Below, in pieces: positions 61,511 through 64,000 of a stretch of 64,000 nt of DNA. The position numbers were made by a program, and so were the translations under genes. Source of the DNA: Kineosporia corallincola (GTDB lineage Bacteria; Actinomycetota; Actinomycetes; Actinomycetales; Kineosporiaceae); assembly GCF_018499875.1 (NCBI RefSeq), contig NZ_JAHBAY010000018.1, positions 62,001 through 126,000 of the forward strand, read 5' to 3'. Below the pieces are notes generated by a model. It was not told the DNA's origin. It did not search any database and was given only the letters and a program-made list of their open reading frames with translations. Position 1 is the first letter of the stretch; the number at the start of each line of letters is the position of its first letter.

Positions 61511-61908
61511 CGGTTGCCCGGCCGGAAGATCGCGTCGAGACCGGCGAGCGCGTCCCCCAGCGGGTCGCCGGGGACCAGGGTGTCTGCCAGACCGGGGCCC
61601 TGGGCCAGCGGGCCGGCCAGTTCCGCCGCCCGCGCGGCGGCGGTACGGCGGGCACGGTCGAGCAGTTCCAGCAGGACCGCGGCCAGTTCGGAGGCCGCCA
61701 GGTCGCGGTGCGAGTCGTCCTTGAAGCGCAGGCCGGTGATCGTGCCGCTGAGCGTGCTGGACACGGTGATCAGGCCGTCGTCGCTGGTGACGTCGACCGT
61801 CGTGGTCTCCAGGGTGCGGGTCAGCTCCGCCAGCTGGTCGCGCTGCCGGGCGAACTCCGCGACCGCTGCCGCCATCTCCTCGGCCATGGGGTCGCCCGGT
61901 GAGTTCAT
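61507..61908 (-). CDS. YbaB/EbfC family protein
   Basis: 133 residues: an N-terminal helix (EMAAAVAEFARQRDQLAEL) followed by a small beta-sheet (TVDVTSDDGLITVSSTLSG) and further helices, the YbaB/EbfC pattern. Family members bind DNA or act as partners in ESX-like operons of actinobacteria. GGAGAG lies upstream of the ATG. Coupled to the AAA gene by a 4-bp overlap, so the two proteins probably work together. Confidence 0.85.
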   Translation of the reverse strand: MNSPGDPMAEEMAAAVAEFARQRDQLAELTRTLETTTVDVTSDDGLITVSSTLSGTITGLRFKDDSHRDLAASELAAVLLELLDRARRTAAARAAELAGPLAQGPGLADTLVPGDPLGDALAGLDAIFRPGNR

Positions 61909-62006
61909 CGTTCGTCGCTCTCCGTGTCAGGTCTCGTGGGGTCAGACAGCATCTTTCCCCTTTTCGACGATCGGTCCAACGCTGGAACGGATCCGAGTGC
62001 GTTCGG

Positions 62007-64000
62007 TCACTTCTTCCCGTCCTCCGGGGGCAGAGCGAGCAGCGCCAGGGCGTCGGTCACCGGATTGTCAACGGTGGACGACGCGGGCGCCGCCGCCGTG
62101 CCGTCCGCACGGGTGCCGGCGTCGGCGTCACTGTCGGCGTCGTTGTGGTTGTCGCTGTCGTTGTCGGCGTCGTCGTCGTTGTCGGCGTCGTTGTCGGCGT
62201 CGTCGTCGTTGTCGGCGTCGTCGTCGTTGTCGGCGTCGTCGTCGTTGTCGGCGTCGTCGTTGTCGGCGTCGTCGACCGGGCCCGGGTGCACCGGGGGGAC
62301 CACCGCCGGAGCCGATTCTTCCTTCCCGGCGACGGGACCGGAGGCCGGGGTCGGTTCGGAGCCGGCCGACGGAAGCGGGCCGGCCGACGGAAGCGGGCTG
62401 GTCGGCGCGGCGGTACCGGCGAGCAGAGCCCCGAGCACGTCCGCGCCGGTCGCGCCGCTGCGCTGCTGGGGACCGGTCTCCTCGTGCACCACCGGCGGCT
62501 TCACCGGGGCCGCGGCCTTCGCCGGCTTCGGCCGGGCCACCGGCCGGCCCAGCTCGAAGTAGTGCTCGATCAGCTGGGTGGCGAGCTCGCCGACCGGGAG
62601 TGCGCGCTCCGGGGTCATCGGCTCGGTCTCCGGCGTCTCGTCGTCGTCGGTGCCGAGGCCGAGGCGTTCCTCCAGCAGCAGCACCGCCAGAATCCGGGAC
62701 AGGTCAGAGCGGATCTGGTTACGGGTCTCCGGGTCGAGCAGCGCGCCGCCGGGGGCGTCGTCGAGGCGCGACAGCACCATCTTGCCTGCCGCGATCGACA
62801 TCCGGACCCGGGCCGCGATGGTGTACTCCTCGGCCTGTTCCAGTGCCTGCGCGGTCACGGCCTCCCACCAGCGGTCCCGGGCCGGAGCGCGCCCGGGGCC
62901 GATCAGCCCGGCGAACTGCCGGGTCAGGCTGGTCACCTCGAGGCGTCCGACGGCCGTGGCGTCACCCACCGGCCCGGCGTCATCCTGGACGGCAGCTCGG
63001 TTCCGGTCGGCGGCGTTCACGGGTTCGGTCACGGGTGTGGGCTCCTCCTGGGCGTCGGGTTCGACGGCCTCACCGTAGGGGGTATGCCCACCGAAGGCGT
63101 TCCCGGCCAGGGTCTCCGGCTCGATCACCGTTGAACTGGGCTCCTCCTCGATCGTCTCCAGAACGGTTCGCTTCACGACCACCGTTGCGGCAGGCTCCTC
63201 GACCTCCGCCAGAACGGGCCCATCCTCGACGTCCGTCGGCTCAGGCTCCTCCTCGTTCACCGGCACGGCGGGGCCGTCGAAGAAGCCGGCGAACTCCGGC
63301 CGCGCTCCCAGCACCATGACCGCCGCGGCGGGCAGCCGGCCGATGAAGCCGGCCGGCACGTCCACCGCCAGGTGCGCGCCCCGGGCACCGTGCAGCGCCA
63401 CGGTCACGTCGAAGGCGAAGTACACGTACTCCTGGGTCTTTTCGAAGTTCCGCTCCAGCACGTTCCGGGAGTCGCTGGCGAACGCCGCCGAGGTCTCGGT
63501 GTCGGTGCCGAGGCCCAGTTCGCCCTCATCGGCGCGGTGCTGCTCGTGGTGGTGCTCACCGGCGAGCGCGTCGACGCGGAAGTGCAGGCCCCTCGAGGAC
63601 TCCCGCTCGTGCTCCACGTCCGTGGCCGTCTGCACGTAGTTGCGGCCCTTGATCTCGGCCTCGGTCAGCCGCACCGCGCGGTTGACCCGCAGGCCGATCG
63701 TCACGTCGCCCTTGGCCAGCGGAACCGTGTGCGTGTGCGCCAGCATCTTCATCGCCCGCGCCCGCAGGCTGGTGCTGCCGGTCGCCTCGGCCAGCACCGC
63801 CCCACGACCGGTGGCCAGCTCGTAGCCGCGCGGCCCGGCGGCCGGATCCAGCGACAGGTGCTCGGGTTTCACGGTGACCAGCGGCGCGTAGGCGGCGATC
63901 ACCAGGTCGGCGGGCAGCGCCACCGGCTGGACCACCTCCGCCACCCCGGCGCTGACCGGGTCGGCGGCGATGTCCTGTGCCCGGGCGTCCTGGCCCGGGC
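62007..64000 (-). CDS. Large hypothetical protein with acidic repeat tail (5' end outside window)
   Basis: The frame is open to the window edge, so more than 660 residues are visible and the start lies beyond 64000. A GTG at 63944 is probably internal, because the sequence before it is also protein-like. The N-terminal half has beta-rich sequence (VTIGLRVNRAVRLTEAEIK, FAFDVTVALHGARGAHLAVD). A Glu/Pro linker, a helical region (SIAAGKMVLSRLDD) and a Pro/Ala-rich region follow, ending in a DADNDD acidic repeat. I do not recognise the family. Position upstream of the YbaB-like and AAA genes suggests a shared role. Confidence 0.75.
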   Translation of the reverse strand, partial: PGQDARAQDIAADPVSAGVAEVVQPVALPADLVIAAYAPLVTVKPEHLSLDPAAGPRGYELATGRGAVLAEATGSTSLRARAMKMLAHTHTVPLAKGDVTIGLRVNRAVRLTEAEIKGRNYVQTATDVEHERESSRGLHFRVDALAGEHHHEQHRADEGELGLGTDTETSAAFASDSRNVLERNFEKTQEYVYFAFDVTVALHGARGAHLAVDVPAGFIGRLPAAAVMVLGARPEFAGFFDGPAVPVNEEEPEPTDVEDGPVLAEVEEPAATVVVKRTVLETIEEEPSSTVIEPETLAGNAFGGHTPYGEAVEPDAQEEPTPVTEPVNAADRNRAAVQDDAGPVGDATAVGRLEVTSLTRQFAGLIGPGRAPARDRWWEAVTAQALEQAEEYTIAARVRMSIAAGKMVLSRLDDAPGGALLDPETRNQIRSDLSRILAVLLLEERLGLGTDDDETPETEPMTPERALPVGELATQLIEHYFELGRPVARPKPAKAAAPVKPPVVHEETGPQQRSGATGADVLGALLAGTAAPTSPLPSAGPLPSAGSEPTPASGPVAGKEESAPAVVPPVHPGPVDDADNDDADNDDDADNDDDADNDDDADNDADNDDDADNDSDNHNDADSDADAGTRADGTAAAPASSTVDNPVTDALALLALPPEDGKK
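62130..62280. repeat. Tandem repeats encoding an Asp/Asn/Ala tail
   Basis: Units of GTCGTCGTTGTCGGC type (15-21 bp) are repeated about eight times and encode DADNDD on the minus strand. The tail could bind calcium or basic partners. Confidence 0.75.

Noticed and set aside
1-64000. CRISPR arrays and insertion sequences
   Set aside because: No regularly spaced direct repeats with unique spacers and no transposase-like protein were seen. The repeats found are tandem and mostly within genes.

Overview
The window is very GC-rich DNA from an actinobacterium. It carries a clpP-clpP-clpX/trigger factor block of actinobacterial type, GTG and TTG starts preceded by GGAGG-like ribosome sites, ricin-lectin membrane proteins and a chemosensory operon. 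A Kineosporia-like relative is my best guess, but the sequence does not prove it.

Layout. 1-4016: two tandem secreted M6 (immune inhibitor A-like) metalloproteases on the minus strand, the first cut by the window edge. 4073-8655: the proteostasis block clpX, clpP, clpP1 and tig (minus), with a good ClgR-type box before clpP1. 8888-9217: tRNA-Pro(TGG), tRNA-Gly(TCC) and a 26-bp terminator. 9314-14226: an accessory patch with an AbiEii-like toxin-antitoxin pair, a DUF218 gene and a decayed copy of its 3' end, an I78-inhibitor-like lipoprotein, a MazG-like gene, a GvpU-like protein and a GNAT acetyltransferase.

14285-21230: a compact, apparently undescribed biosynthetic locus. An ATP-grasp ligase and an MFS exporter diverge from an operon of lysine/ornithine-type N-hydroxylase, a redoxin-kinase fusion and a second ATP-grasp ligase. 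The -35 boxes of the two divergent promoters lie back to back.

21274-41024: an amine and guanidino-nitrogen catabolic island. It holds a glutamine-synthetase-like ligase, a Rieske oxygenase, a GntR/FCD regulator, a PDR-type reductase, a copper amine oxidase, a covalent-flavin amine oxidase, a class V PLP enzyme, an MFS transporter, an odd SDR, an aldehyde dehydrogenase, two DUF1989 proteins (carboxyguanidine deiminase type) and allophanate hydrolase. A secreted S8 protease is embedded in it. Five promoters in the island carry the same unusual signal: two GGATCC-type palindromes exactly 21 bp apart, bracketing a -10-like hexamer and lying 21-34 bp before the start codon. I read these as the operators of the GntR regulator and consider them the strongest new signal in the window.

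41124-44227: two tandem secreted RTX-repeat proteins with a shared promoter palindrome, and a sulfotransferase-like gene. 44317-45768: a Baeyer-Villiger-type flavin monooxygenase. 45811-55272: a seven-gene, translationally coupled, Wsp-like chemosensory operon (cheW, cheR-TPR, cheW, mcp, cheA-REC, cheB, REC-REC-REC-histidine kinase). 55269-58500: three single-pass membrane proteins with a shared cytoplasmic motif and extracellular lectin or discoidin domains. 58751-64000: a beta-helix/AAA ATPase, a YbaB-like protein and a partial protein with an acidic repeat tail, possibly linked to secretion.
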